The notes below the pieces were generated by a model. That model was given only the letters and a program-made list of their open reading frames with translations. It did no database searches and was not told the origin of the DNA. Source: Streptomyces aurantiacus (GTDB taxonomy: Bacteria; Actinomycetota; Actinomycetes; Streptomycetales; Streptomycetaceae). From it: a stretch of 64,000 nt of DNA. Shown in pieces: positions 25,738-37,126 of this stretch. Numbering within the stretch: position 1 is the first letter of the stretch; each line of letters begins with the position of its first letter. The stretch lies in NCBI RefSeq assembly GCF_027107535.1, contig NZ_CP114283.1, forward strand, positions 7,688,001-7,752,000. The letters are read 5' to 3'. Both the position numbers and the translations under genes were made by a program.

Positions 25738-26057
25738 GGAAGTGGTGTCTCCTGGTCTTGACGTGGTTGGGCACGGCGAGATTGCCGCGTGGGGTTGCGG
25801 TACCCGAGTGCCCGATGGACGCGTCAGCCGGAGGAGAGAGGGGTCCTGTGCGGCTGTCGAGTACAGCTGGCCATTCTGCCACACCCTGACAGACGCCTCG
25901 ACCCGGGCTGTCTCCGGCCGGCCCGCGGCAGGGCAGGAGCCCCCGCGGGTGCTGCCGTCGAGGTGGGCCGCCGCGCGAACCGGCACCCACGAAGTGCCGC
26001 CGCGCCCTTCCGCACCGCCCCGGCGGCACGACGCCCGCCGCTGTGTCGGCTGTCCGC
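25738..26057 (-). other. Leader and promoter gap of the rpsP group
   Basis: About 320 bases without a supported gene, between the SprT-like gene and rpsP. It must hold the promoter and leader of the rpsP group. I see no terminator or riboswitch-like structure I would name. Confidence 0.4.
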
Positions 26058-26654
26058 TCAGACCGCTGCCGCGCCGACCACCTCCGGGATACGGAAGGGC
26101 TTCCCGCACCCTCCGCACATGATCGGCGCCTGTGCGAGGACCGACGGAACGACACGGACGTTCCGTCCGCAGTCGCACACCGCCTTCACGCGCACGCCCC
26201 CTCCGGAGGAGCCGTGCCGGGCGGCCGGCCCCCGGAAGCTGCGGGCCGTGTCCGCGGCGGTCGCGACCGTGTGCGCCTTGAGGGCGCGCTGCAGTCGCTC
26301 GATGGTCGGGCGGTAGCGCCGCTTCGCCTCGGGGTTGAGCGTGACCAGCGAGAAGCCGCTGCTGGGATGCGGCTCCTCGGGGTGGTCCAGGCCCAGCTCC
26401 TCGGCGATCGCGAGAAATCTGCGGTTGTGGTACCGGCCGGCGCGGGAGGTGTCACGGACTCCTCGGGCGGCGGCGATGCCGTGGACTGCCTCGTGAAGCA
26501 GTCGCTCGAAGGAGAGTTCGTGTCCGCAGGCGGACGACGACTCCCCGATCAGGGACTCTGGCGCGGCAAGATCTGGCAGCTCGGGGTGGTGCCGCTGAAT
26601 GTCGGCCCACGCCCCTGCCAGCTCTGCGGCGAGAACAGGTGGTGTCGTGCTCAC
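26058..26654 (-). CDS. SprT-like zinc protein
   Basis: This encodes 198 residues. The metalloprotease-type motif HEAVH lies in [17 protein letters not shown] near residue 53. [17 protein letters not shown] follows, and a C-terminal zinc ribbon has CDCG and CGGCG pairs near residues 160-185. This is the layout of SprT/Spartan-like proteins, which in eukaryotes act on DNA-protein crosslinks; bacterial function is largely unknown. It could equally be a non-catalytic relative. The start is GTG at 26654. It has no close partner gene. Confidence 0.75.
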   Translation of the reverse strand: MSTTPPVLAAELAGAWADIQRHHPELPDLAAPESLIGESSSACGHELSFERLLHEAVHGIAAARGVRDTSRAGRYHNRRFLAIAEELGLDHPEEPHPSSGFSLVTLNPEAKRRYRPTIERLQRALKAHTVATAADTARSFRGPAARHGSSGGGVRVKAVCDCGRNVRVVPSVLAQAPIMCGGCGKPFRIPEVVGAAAV

Positions 26655-27836
26655 GTAATGACAACGAGCCGGGGTGCCTCCGTGTTCCTATTCCGGGGCA
26701 TCCCAAATAATTTGCACGTACCCGTCAGTTGCCGCTGATGCGTCCTGACGAGGGCGGGTGCGCTGATCTGCGGAGAAGCCTCACAGTTCCCACCCAGCCG
26801 GTACGTAGTACCACGTACGTCCCGGCCTGTAGGCACCGTCTGCACGCCGTGGCACCTGCGGTCATCGGGTACGCAAGAGGCGTTTCGGTCCTTCTTGCGG
26901 CGGAATGCCGGGGCTCTTTGGGCGCGGGCCACGACGGTGACGTTACCGGGTGGGTCATAGGCCACGGGCACCGCCCCGCTCTCGGCCACGGGCACCTTGC
27001 GGTCGCCGCGCGTGCGGCGAGCTCGGCATCCCTCTTCTCCGACGGTGGCCCTATTCGCCGGGGTGCACGGAACACGCGCACCGGCCGCGGCGGCCTCCTC
27101 TGCCGTCGGCGCCCCGGACGTCCGGGCCTCCCCCGCTCGCAGGACCGGGCCGGGAGCGGCGCCGGGTCCTCTTCGGGGACAGCGGGCAGGGGGCGTACGA
27201 GGGAGCCGCTCGCCACAGGTTTCTCGCGGCCGGGGATGCGGCGGGGCGGCTTCGCGGCGCCGTTCCCCAGGTCACGGGGCGGTTCCGACGCGCGGAGGGC
27301 GCACCCTCGAGTTCCCGGTCGACGGTACTGCGGCTGAACGGGATGCCGGGGCGGTCGTCGCCCCGGACACGGAGACCTCGCGGCCCTCAGCCGGCGCAGA
27401 GGTCGTGGACCTTGGCCGGAACCGTTTCGCCGCCTTCGAGGGCGGGGCCACGGCCCGCGCGGGTGCGTGGCGCGGCGGCGTCCGCAACCCACTGTCATCA
27501 CCGTGCGACGCGATCAGGCCACCCGCCTCGCGAGAAGAAGCCCCCCAAGAAGCCTGCGGGACGTCTTCCCGTCGGCCCTCAGGGCCTTCGGACATGCGGT
27601 CCGCGTCGGCCGTTCCCGTCCAACAGGTGCCTTTGCCATGGCGTGTTGATGGGGGCACATGTTGCCGGTATGTGAATTTCCGGGTCGCACGCCGGTGGCA
27701 CACAAACCGGGCGCCGCAACCCCTGGACGCCACGACGAGCGCGGAGTTTCCTGGCATACGGGGGAAGCGTGAGCGCACTGCACGGGGGCGAAGAAACTGG
27801 GCACAGAAGCAACTCTCGGCGATTGGGGCGCATTCG
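26655..27836. other. 1.2-kb stretch without a recognisable gene
   Basis: Open frames here are Arg/Pro/Ala-rich and lack protein character on either strand. Visible structure: a small hairpin GGTAC-GTA-GTACC near 26800 followed by ACGTACGT, and the 13-mer GGCCACGGGCACC repeated about 25 bases apart near 26960-26997. The AT-richer patch before 26720 probably holds the SprT gene promoter. The rest may be decayed coding sequence. Confidence 0.4.
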
Positions 27837-28694
27837 ATGACACCTACGCTCGTGCGGCAGCACCTACGTCACTCGGGGACGACACCCCGGGTGGATCAGT
27901 GGGCACGCGCGCGTGACTGGGCCGAGATTCAGGAGCGGATGCTCGTACCGCTCTACGAGGCCGTCTACGAGCGACTCGAAGTGGGCGCCTCGACCCGGCT
28001 GTTGGGGCTCGGCTGCGGGTCCGGCCTGGCGCTGCTGATGGCGGCGGCGCGGGGGGCCTCGGTCGCCGGTACCCAGGCCCGCGCGCCGGAGCGGCTGGCT
28101 CTCGCGCGGGAGCGCTTACTGCCCGAGCCGCGGGGCACGCGCGGGCGCGCCGGTGCCCGGCTGACCGACGGAGGGCCCGCGGACGTCGTGGACGTGGCGA
28201 CGGGGGCGTACAACCTGGTGACCGTCTTCGAGCCGATCGGGTGCGTGGCCGGCGACTCCGAAGGGCTCGCCGAGTCGCTGGCGGCCGCGACCCCGCTCGT
28301 CGCCCGGGGTGTTCCCGTGGTCCTCGTGGGCTGGGGGCCTCCGGAGCGCTGTGCCACGTCCTCGGTCCTGCGGGTCGCGACCAAACTGGCGGAACCCCTG
28401 CACGGTACGGGCGGTTGGCGTCCGGCCCTCCGTGACGACCTGGAGGAGGTCGCCCACCGGGCCGGTCTGCGTCCCGACGGGTCCGGGCGGGTCGCCTGCC
28501 CCTTCGGGTACGCGAACGTGGACAACGCGGTCCGTGGGCTGCTGTCCACCGGGCTCTTCGACGCGGCCGTCGCCGCCACGGACCAGGCTCAGGTCGACAA
28601 GGAGATGCGCGAGGCCCTGCATCCGCACAGGCGGCGGGACGGAACGGTGTGGATGCCCAACGTCTTCCGGTATCTGGTCGCGCGGACGGTCTGA
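27837..28694 (+). CDS. Class I SAM-dependent methyltransferase-like protein
   Basis: This encodes 285 residues. Motif I is LLGLGCGSGLALLMAAARG near residues 54-72. The acidic residue normally ending the second strand (GVDA in relatives I recall) is replaced here by GTQARAPE, so SAM binding may be altered. The rest (YNLVTVFEPIGCVAGDSEGLAE, RPALRDDLEEVAHRAGL, DGTVWMPNVFRYLVAR) is typical of a Streptomyces-conserved protein beside ffh with no known substrate. ATG at 27837 lacks a strong ribosome site. It is convergent with ffh and closed by a shared terminator. Confidence 0.82.
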   Translation: MTPTLVRQHLRHSGTTPRVDQWARARDWAEIQERMLVPLYEAVYERLEVGASTRLLGLGCGSGLALLMAAARGASVAGTQARAPERLALARERLLPEPRGTRGRAGARLTDGGPADVVDVATGAYNLVTVFEPIGCVAGDSEGLAESLAAATPLVARGVPVVLVGWGPPERCATSSVLRVATKLAEPLHGTGGWRPALRDDLEEVAHRAGLRPDGSGRVACPFGYANVDNAVRGLLSTGLFDAAVAATDQAQVDKEMREALHPHRRRDGTVWMPNVFRYLVARTV

Positions 28695-28829
28695 GGCACA
28701 AGGGCGGGGCGGGGGTGGTTCTCGCCCCCGTCGCCCCCGACCAGCCGTCCGAACCGTCCCTGCGGGTACGCCCCGGATCTCTATGGCCCGAACGGTCTCG
28801 ATCTCGTTCTCGTTCTCGTCCTCGTACGC

Positions 28830-28872
28830 CGGAAGCCGGGCGGGCCGAAGGACTCAGCCCGCCCGGCTTCCG
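28830..28872. terminator. Bidirectional terminator between methyltransferase and ffh
   Basis: A perfect 16-bp stem (28830-28845 with 28857-28872) has an 11-base loop. It lies between two convergent genes. Confidence 0.85.
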
Positions 28873-28873
28873 T

Positions 28874-28914
28874 GGAACGGAACGGGGTGCGGGGACGGAA
28901 CGGGGTGCGGGGAC
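28874..28914. repeat. Short direct duplication
   Basis: GGAACGGGGTGCGGGGAC occurs twice in immediate succession next to the terminator. Confidence 0.6.
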
Positions 28915-28923
28915 GAAAAGGTC

Positions 28924-30477
28924 CTAGCCCATGAACTTCTTGAACTCGTCCGGCAGTTCGAAGTCCTGGGGCTGCTGGCCGCCCGGCAGCCCGAAGGCGC
29001 CGCCGGCCTGACCCGCGGCCTCGCGACGCGCGGCGGCCTCTTCCTCCTGCTGCTTGCGCTTCATCGGGTTGCCGGAGCGCTGCTTGCCCTTGGCCTTCTT
29101 GGGCTGCTTCTTCGTCCGGCCGGGGCCACCGCCCATGCCCGGCATCCCGGGCATACCCGGCATGCCGCCACCCTGGGCCATGCGGGACATCATCTTGCGG
29201 GCTTCGAAGAACCGCTCGACCAGGCCCTTGACCGCACTGACATCGACGCCCGAACCCTTGGCGATACGGGCCCGGCGCGAGCCGTTGATGATCGTCGCGT
29301 CCTGGCGCTCGGCCGGGGTCATCGACTTGATGATGGCGGCCGTGCGGTCGACGTCGCGCTCGTCGAGGTTGTTGATCTGGTCCTTGATCTGGCCCATGCC
29401 GGGAAGCATGCCGAGCAGCTTGGAGATGGAGCCCATCTTCCTGACCTGCTCCATCTGCGCCAGGAAGTCGTCGAGCGTGAAGTCCTGGCCCTTCTTGGAG
29501 GCCAGCTTCTCGGCCATCTTCTCGGCCTCTTGCTGCGAGAAGGTCTGCTCGGCCTTCTCGATCAGCGTGAGCATGTCGCCCATGCCGAGGATGCGGGACG
29601 CCATGCGGTCCGGGTGGAACGCGTCGAAGTCGTCCAGCTTCTCGCCGTTCGACGCGAACATGACCTGGCGGCCGGTGACGTGCGCGATGGACAGCGCCGC
29701 ACCACCGCGGGCGTCACCGTCGAGCTTGGAGAGGACCACGCCGTCGAAGCCGACGCCGTCGCGGAAGGCCTCGGCGGTGTTGACCGCGTCCTGACCGACC
29801 ATCGCGTCGACGACGAAGAGGATCTCGTCCGGCGAGACCGCGTCACGGATGTCCGCGGCCTGCTGCATCAGTTCCTGGTCGATACCGAGGCGGCCCGCGG
29901 TGTCGACGATGACGACGTCGTGCTGCTTCTGCTTCGCGTACTCGATGGAGTCCTTGGCGACCTGGACCGGGTCACCGACGCCGTTGCCCGGCTGGGGCGC
30001 GTAGACGCCGACGCCTGCCCGCTCGGCGACGACGCTCAGCTGGTTCACCGCGTTCGGACGCTGGAGGTCGCACGCGACGAGCAGCGGGGCGTGCCCCTGG
30101 CCCTGCAGCCACTTGCCGAGCTTTCCGGCGAGCGTGGTCTTACCGGCACCCTGCAGACCCGCGAGCATGATCACGGTCGGCGGCTGCTTCGCGAACCGCA
30201 GCCGCCGGGTCTCGCCGCCGAGGATGCCGACGAGCTCCTCGTTGACGATCTTGACGACCTGCTGGGCAGGGTTCAGCGCCTGGGACACCTCGGCTCCGAG
30301 GGCCCTCTCCTTGACCTGCTTGATGAAGGCCCGCACAACCGGAAGCGCGACGTCCGCTTCCAGCAGGGCGATACGGATCTCGCGCGCGGTGGCGTCGATG
30401 TCCGCCTCGGACAGGCGCCCCTTGCCGCGAAGGTTCTTGAATGTCGCTGCGAGGCGATCGGAGAGAGTGTCGAACAC
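28924..30477 (-). CDS. ffh: Signal recognition particle GTPase Ffh
   Basis: This protein subunit of SRP brings nascent membrane proteins to FtsY. It has 517 residues: N domain, then G domain with G1 GLQGAGKTT near residue 106, DTAGRLGID, SKLDGDARGG, and a Met-rich M domain (MAQGGGMPGMPGMPGMGGG). The C-terminal 80 residues are a basic then Gln/Pro-rich extension ending DEFKKFMG, longer than the E. coli form. ATG at 30477. Its receptor gene ftsY is in the same window. Confidence 0.97.
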   Translation of the reverse strand: MFDTLSDRLAATFKNLRGKGRLSEADIDATAREIRIALLEADVALPVVRAFIKQVKERALGAEVSQALNPAQQVVKIVNEELVGILGGETRRLRFAKQPPTVIMLAGLQGAGKTTLAGKLGKWLQGQGHAPLLVACDLQRPNAVNQLSVVAERAGVGVYAPQPGNGVGDPVQVAKDSIEYAKQKQHDVVIVDTAGRLGIDQELMQQAADIRDAVSPDEILFVVDAMVGQDAVNTAEAFRDGVGFDGVVLSKLDGDARGGAALSIAHVTGRQVMFASNGEKLDDFDAFHPDRMASRILGMGDMLTLIEKAEQTFSQQEAEKMAEKLASKKGQDFTLDDFLAQMEQVRKMGSISKLLGMLPGMGQIKDQINNLDERDVDRTAAIIKSMTPAERQDATIINGSRRARIAKGSGVDVSAVKGLVERFFEARKMMSRMAQGGGMPGMPGMPGMGGGPGRTKKQPKKAKGKQRSGNPMKRKQQEEEAAARREAAGQAGGAFGLPGGQQPQDFELPDEFKKFMG

Positions 30478-30667
30478 GGCGGTCGCGAATCCTCAAGTCG
30501 GGGGCGGGGGGGCAGGTCCGCCCTCCAGGGTATCTGCCCGCGCCAGGAAGGGTCTCCACCCCGTCACGAGGTTCCGGGTCCGCACCCTTCAGGGGCGTGG
30601 GGAAGTGTGCGGCCGGCCACGGACGGCCGGAGGCACCGCGACAGCGATCGGGCGTCGGCGCGAGCGC

Positions 30668-33115
30668 TCACTCCCGCAACATGTCCTCCAGCGTCCGGGC
30701 CACCGAGGCCGCCTGCTCCCCCGGCAACGGGGCACCTTCGGGCCCCGTCACGTAGAACGCGTCCACCGCGTTCGCGCCCAGCGTGGAGACGTGCGCGCTG
30801 CGCACCCGGACGTGCGCGTTCTCCAGCGCGCGGCCGATGCGGTGCAGCAGCCCGGGGGCGTCGTGGGCACGAACCTCGATGACGGTGGCGAGCCGCGATG
30901 CGCTGGAGGCCACGCTCACCCGGGCCGGCGGCGCCACGATGCCCCGCCGGCGCGGGTAGGCGGCGTCGCGCTCGGCGAGGCGTCCGGAGATGTCGAGGGA
31001 GCCGTCGAGGACGCGTACGAGATCGGCGCGCAGGCGGGTGGCCTGGGGCAGCGAGCCGTACTCGGCGGCGACCCGCCAGTCGAGCAGCAGGACGGAGCCG
31101 GGGACGCCGTCGGGCAGGTCCAGCGCCCGCAGTTCCGCCGTCCGCACGGTGAGCCGGTGCATGGCGAGGACACCCGCCACCGCGGGCAGGACGCCTTCCT
31201 GGTCCGGCACCGCGACGAGCAGTTCCACACCGAGGGGTTCCGGGTCCCCGGAGGGCTCCTCGGTGGGCGGTTCGGTCTGGGCGCGCAGCGCGAGCACGGG
31301 ACCGCCGGTGCGGAACGCCTCGATGGCGAGCCGCTCCTGTTCGGCGGTGGGCGCCGCGGCCTCGGGCTCCTCGGGGTCGTCCCCGGCGAGCGCGGCGGAG
31401 ACCCGCTTCACCAGGTCGGCGACGAGGGAGCCGCGCCACGAGGACCAGGCGGCGGGCCCCGTGGCCAGCGCGTCCGCCTCGGTCAGCGCGTGCAGCAGCT
31501 CCAGGGTGCCCTGCGAGCCGACCGCCTCCGCGACCGAGGTCACGGTCGCCGGGTCCTCCAGGTCGCGCCTGGTCGCGGTCTCGACGAGCAGCAGGTGATG
31601 GCGTACGAGCGTGGCGAGGGTCGCCACGTCCGCGCGGTCGAAGCCGATCCGGGCCGCCACGTCACGCGCGATGATCTCGCCGGCCACCGAGTGGTCGCCG
31701 GGCCATCCCTTGCCGATGTCGTGCAGCAGGGCGGAGACCAGCAGGAGGTCGGGGCGGTGGACGCGGCGGGTGAACTCGGCGGCGCGGACCGCCGTCTCGA
31801 TCAGGTGGCGGTCGACGGTCCAGATGTGCACGGCGTTGCGCTGCGGCCTGCAGCGGACGCGCTCCCAGTCGGGCAGCAGCCGGGTGATCAGCCCTTCCGC
31901 CTCCAGTGCCTCCCAGACCTCGATGGTCGAGGGCCCCGAGCCGAGCAGCGTGACGAGCTGCTCGCGGGCCTCGGCGGGCCACGGCGTGGGCAGCGGACGG
32001 GTCGCGGCGGCCATCCGGCGGACCGCGTGCAGTGAGAGCGGCAGACCCGCCTGGGCGGCCGCGGCGGCGGCGCGCAGCGGCAGCACGGGATCGCGCTCGG
32101 GCCTGGCGGCGCGGGCGAGGACGACCTCGCCGTCCTGCTCGACCACGCCCTCCGCCAGCGGGGAACGCTCGGGTGCCGGTTTGCCGCCGCCCAGCATGGC
32201 GCGCAGACGCGGACGGACGGCGCGCGACCGCAGCACGCGCCCCACCTCGCGCCACGTGACATCACTGGCGTACGAGACGACGCGGGCGGCCTCGTACACC
32301 TGGCGGAGCAGGGTGTCGGCGTCCAGCAGGCCGAGGTCGGCGGCGACCTGGTCCTGCTCCTGGAGGGAGAGGCGGTCGGTGGCGCGGCCGGTGGCCAGGT
32401 GCAGGGCGTCACGGACGTCGAGAAGGCGCTTGCGGGCGTCGGAAAGGCCCTCGCGAGGTGCGTCGGCGAGCCAGGAGGCGGCGACGGCGCGCAGCGCGGT
32501 GGCGTCGCGCAGGCCGCCGCGGGCCTCCTTGAGGTCGGGTTCGAGGAGGTACTGCAACTCGCCCTGCCGCTCGGCGCGTTCGGCGCACAGCTCCTGGAGC
32601 TCGGGGAGACGTTTCGGCGCCTGGTTGCGCCAGTCGGCCAGGACGGCGGTACGCAGTCCGGCGGTCAGACCGAGATCGCCCGCGATGTGCCGGGCGTCCA
32701 GCAGCCCGAGCTGCACCTTGAGGTCCTCGCCGGCCGTCTTGCGTGCCTCCGCCGGAGTACGGACGGAGTGGTCGAGGGCGAGGCCGAGGTCCCAGACCGG
32801 GTACCAGATGCGGTCGGCGAGGGCGGCCACCGTGCCGGAATCGGCGCTGCCGTCGTGCAGGAGCACCAGGTCGAGGTCGCTGCGCGGGGAGAGCTCGCCG
32901 CGGCCGTAGCCTCCGACGGCGACGAGTGAGATGCCGCGAGCCTGGTCGGCGCCCGCGTCGAAGAGACCGGAGAGCCAGTCGTCGGTCAGTTCGGCGAGGG
33001 CCGCACGGCGCGGCGGCCCGGACCGCGCCCCCTCCTGGAGGAGACGCAGCCGGGCCGCCGCATAGCCGCTGGGTCCCGAGTCCTCTGCTTCCGTACGCAT
33101 GTCCGTACTCGTCAC
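30668..33115 (-). CDS. glnD: PII nucleotidyltransferase GlnD
   Basis: This 815-residue protein modifies the PII protein GlnK according to nitrogen status. In S. coelicolor the modification is adenylylation rather than uridylylation. Domains in order: nucleotidyltransferase (GGYGRGELSPRSDLDLVLL, residues 68-86), a GlnD-specific helical linker, an HD domain (HIWTVDRHLIETAV, SALLHDIGKGWPGDHS) and two ACT domains at the C-terminus (VAVPDQEGVLPAVAGVL; VIEVRAHDAPGLLHRIG). GTG at 33115 follows AGGAG. It is the last gene of amtB-glnK-glnD. Confidence 0.95.
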   Translation of the reverse strand: MTSTDMRTEAEDSGPSGYAAARLRLLQEGARSGPPRRAALAELTDDWLSGLFDAGADQARGISLVAVGGYGRGELSPRSDLDLVLLHDGSADSGTVAALADRIWYPVWDLGLALDHSVRTPAEARKTAGEDLKVQLGLLDARHIAGDLGLTAGLRTAVLADWRNQAPKRLPELQELCAERAERQGELQYLLEPDLKEARGGLRDATALRAVAASWLADAPREGLSDARKRLLDVRDALHLATGRATDRLSLQEQDQVAADLGLLDADTLLRQVYEAARVVSYASDVTWREVGRVLRSRAVRPRLRAMLGGGKPAPERSPLAEGVVEQDGEVVLARAARPERDPVLPLRAAAAAAQAGLPLSLHAVRRMAAATRPLPTPWPAEAREQLVTLLGSGPSTIEVWEALEAEGLITRLLPDWERVRCRPQRNAVHIWTVDRHLIETAVRAAEFTRRVHRPDLLLVSALLHDIGKGWPGDHSVAGEIIARDVAARIGFDRADVATLATLVRHHLLLVETATRRDLEDPATVTSVAEAVGSQGTLELLHALTEADALATGPAAWSSWRGSLVADLVKRVSAALAGDDPEEPEAAAPTAEQERLAIEAFRTGGPVLALRAQTEPPTEEPSGDPEPLGVELLVAVPDQEGVLPAVAGVLAMHRLTVRTAELRALDLPDGVPGSVLLLDWRVAAEYGSLPQATRLRADLVRVLDGSLDISGRLAERDAAYPRRRGIVAPPARVSVASSASRLATVIEVRAHDAPGLLHRIGRALENAHVRVRSAHVSTLGANAVDAFYVTGPEGAPLPGEQAASVARTLEDMLRE

Positions 33116-33140
33116 CCAGTGGCTCCTGTTCGTCTGCTGA

Positions 33141-35203
<2,063 letters not shown>

Positions 35204-36688
35204 TCAGACCGCCTCGGCGGTCTCGGGCAGGTCGACGGCGAGCTGCTCGGTCAGGTCCACGACGACGGCGAGGTCACCGAAGTCGCGTACGGCCGTGTCG
35301 ACGGTTTTTCGGATACGAGTGTTGACCCGCTCGGAGCGCACCTTCTTGGCGACCCTGAGGGCCTCGCGCACCAGGACGGTGCTCTGCTCGGGCTCCCGCC
35401 GGAGCAGGTGCACCGTGCCCATCCCGACGAGGTTGAGCGCGTACGAACGCTGGTGCTCGGTGTCCTTCTCGAAGAGGTCGACGGCCTTCTGCATGACGGG
35501 CTCGGCCAGCGAGGCGTAGGTGGGGCTACGGCCCGCGACGTAGGCGAGGTCACGGTAGGAGTGGGAGTTCTCGCCGTGCAGCTCGGCCTCGGAGAAGAAG
35601 CGGATCCAGTCGGGCTCGGGCTCGTCGAACTCGACCGCGTCGCCGAAGGTGTCCTCGGCCATCCGGACGGCCCGCTTGCACTTTCCGGGCTGTCCCATGT
35701 TGGCGTAGGCGCGGGCCTCCATCGCATACAGCATGGACTGGGTGCGCGGGCTCGCGCAGTCACGGCTTCCGTACTGGGCGAGGTGGATCAGTTCCAGCGC
35801 GTCGTCGGGCCGGCCCAGGTGGATCATCTGGCGGCTCATGCTGGACAGGATGTACGAGCCCAGCGGCCGGTCGGCGGCTTCCTTGGCGGCGTGCAGGGCG
35901 AGGACGAAGTACTTCTGCGCGGTGGGCTGGAGCCCCACGTCGTAGCTCATCCAGCCCGCGAGCTCGGCCAGCTCGGCGGCGACCTTGAACAGCCGCCTGG
36001 TGGTGGACTCGGGCTGGGGCTCCTGGAGGAGGTCGGTCACCTCGTGCAGCTGACCGACGACCGCCTTGCGGCGCAGGCCGCCGCCGCACTGGGCGTCCCA
36101 CTGGCGGAACATGACGGTGGTGGACTCCAGGAGGTCCAGCTCGGGCTGGGAGAGCCGGCCGGGGCGGCGCGAGGCGGCGGCGGAAACGGGCTCCTCGCGC
36201 GGGGAGGCGGGGCTGGGCACCAGCCAGCGCTGCATGGGCTCGATGAGCGTGGGTCCCGCGGCGAGGGCCAGGGACGTGCCGAGGAAGCCGCGCCGCGCCA
36301 GCATCAGGTCGCTGCGCGAGAACTCACTGATGAGGGCGACCGTCTGCGGGCCGGTCCAGGGCAGGTCGACGCCGGAGACCGACGGTGACTGGTGGGCGGC
36401 GCGCAGGCCCAGGTCCTCGACGGCGACGACACAGCCGAAGCGCTCGGAGAACAGCTCGGAGAGGATGCGCGGGATCGGCTCGCGGGGGTTCTCGCCGTCG
36501 AGCCAGCGGCGGACACGGGACGTGTCCGTCGAGATGTGGTTGGCTCCCAACTGGCGTGCCCTGCGGTTCACTTGGCGCGCCAGCTCACCCTTGGACCAGC
36601 CGCTGCGCACGAACCAGGAGCCCAACAGCTCATTGGGGCGCTTGTCCGTGCCAGATGCGGTCGTCCCGCTTCCGCCGTTGTCGCCCAC
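35204..36688 (-). CDS. nsdA: NsdA-type negative regulator of development
   Basis: This encodes about 494 residues. The N-terminal part (RPNELLGSWFVRSGWSKGELARQVNRRARQLG then TDTSRVRRWLDGENPREP) is an unusual helix-turn-helix-like domain. A hydrophobic stretch (RRGFLGTSLALAAGPTL) and a TPR-like helical region follow. In S. coelicolor nsdA, which lies next to amtB, restrains sporulation and actinorhodin production. Sequence features and position match. GTG at 36688 with GGGGG seven bases upstream is chosen; the frame extends to 36787. It is read on the same strand as amtB but downstream of that gene's promoter region. Confidence 0.9.
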   Translation of the reverse strand: MGDNGGSGTTASGTDKRPNELLGSWFVRSGWSKGELARQVNRRARQLGANHISTDTSRVRRWLDGENPREPIPRILSELFSERFGCVVAVEDLGLRAAHQSPSVSGVDLPWTGPQTVALISEFSRSDLMLARRGFLGTSLALAAGPTLIEPMQRWLVPSPASPREEPVSAAASRRPGRLSQPELDLLESTTVMFRQWDAQCGGGLRRKAVVGQLHEVTDLLQEPQPESTTRRLFKVAAELAELAGWMSYDVGLQPTAQKYFVLALHAAKEAADRPLGSYILSSMSRQMIHLGRPDDALELIHLAQYGSRDCASPRTQSMLYAMEARAYANMGQPGKCKRAVRMAEDTFGDAVEFDEPEPDWIRFFSEAELHGENSHSYRDLAYVAGRSPTYASLAEPVMQKAVDLFEKDTEHQRSYALNLVGMGTVHLLRREPEQSTVLVREALRVAKKVRSERVNTRIRKTVDTAVRDFGDLAVVVDLTEQLAVDLPETAEAV

Positions 36689-37126
36689 CGGAACGCCCCC
36701 ATCCCTGAACCCACTTGTGCGCTGTGTGCGCCAAGCCCTACCAGAATGCCGGTACACAGGGCCGTCCGTCCGGCCGTTCTCACCCATCGAACGGGAAGCC
36801 GGGTTGCCTCCGGCATACCCACTGGTGCATGCGTCCCCAGGACTCGTGCACTCACAGTAATCCCACGATCACCCCTCCAGCCATGGCGATCCCGGAAACG
36901 CCACCATTCGCCACCCCTTCGAATGAACTCGCGTCCGCTCGTACGCGATTCACTTGACACATGACGGCCGGGAGTGGGCGGAGTGACGCACATCGGGGCG
37001 CGCGAAGCCGGGCGCACCACCCGCGGCACTACCGGGCGCCGCATGGACTGCGCACCCAGGGGAACTGAGAGTTACGTTCCGATTCCGTCACGTAACCACC
37101 GGTGCGCCGGACCCGTTGGAGGGGGC
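36689..37126. other. Divergent upstream region of nsdA and the primase-like gene
   Basis: No supported gene. It should contain both promoters. A TTGACA occurs at about 36953-36958 on the plus strand without a good -10. GTTACG (37071-37076) mirrors CGTAAC (37091-37096). Confidence 0.5.
37071..37096 (+). promoter_or_regulatory. Inverted repeat upstream of the primase-like gene
   Basis: GTTACG-n14-CGTAAC is a perfect 6-bp inverted repeat 31 bases before the ATG. It has the size of a dimer operator, but the regulator is unknown. Confidence 0.4.

Noticed and set aside
26729..27501. Several frames of 200-250 codons in the 26655-27836 gap
   Set aside because: All are Arg/Pro/Gly-rich on both strands without ribosome sites or conserved motifs.
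28309..32035. Two long plus-strand frames across ffh and glnD
   Set aside because: Shadows of ffh and glnD on the minus strand; no ribosome sites and no recognisable motifs.
36953..36958. TTGACA as a promoter for the primase-like gene
   Set aside because: No -10-like box at 16-19 bases and the distance to the gene is over 160 bases.
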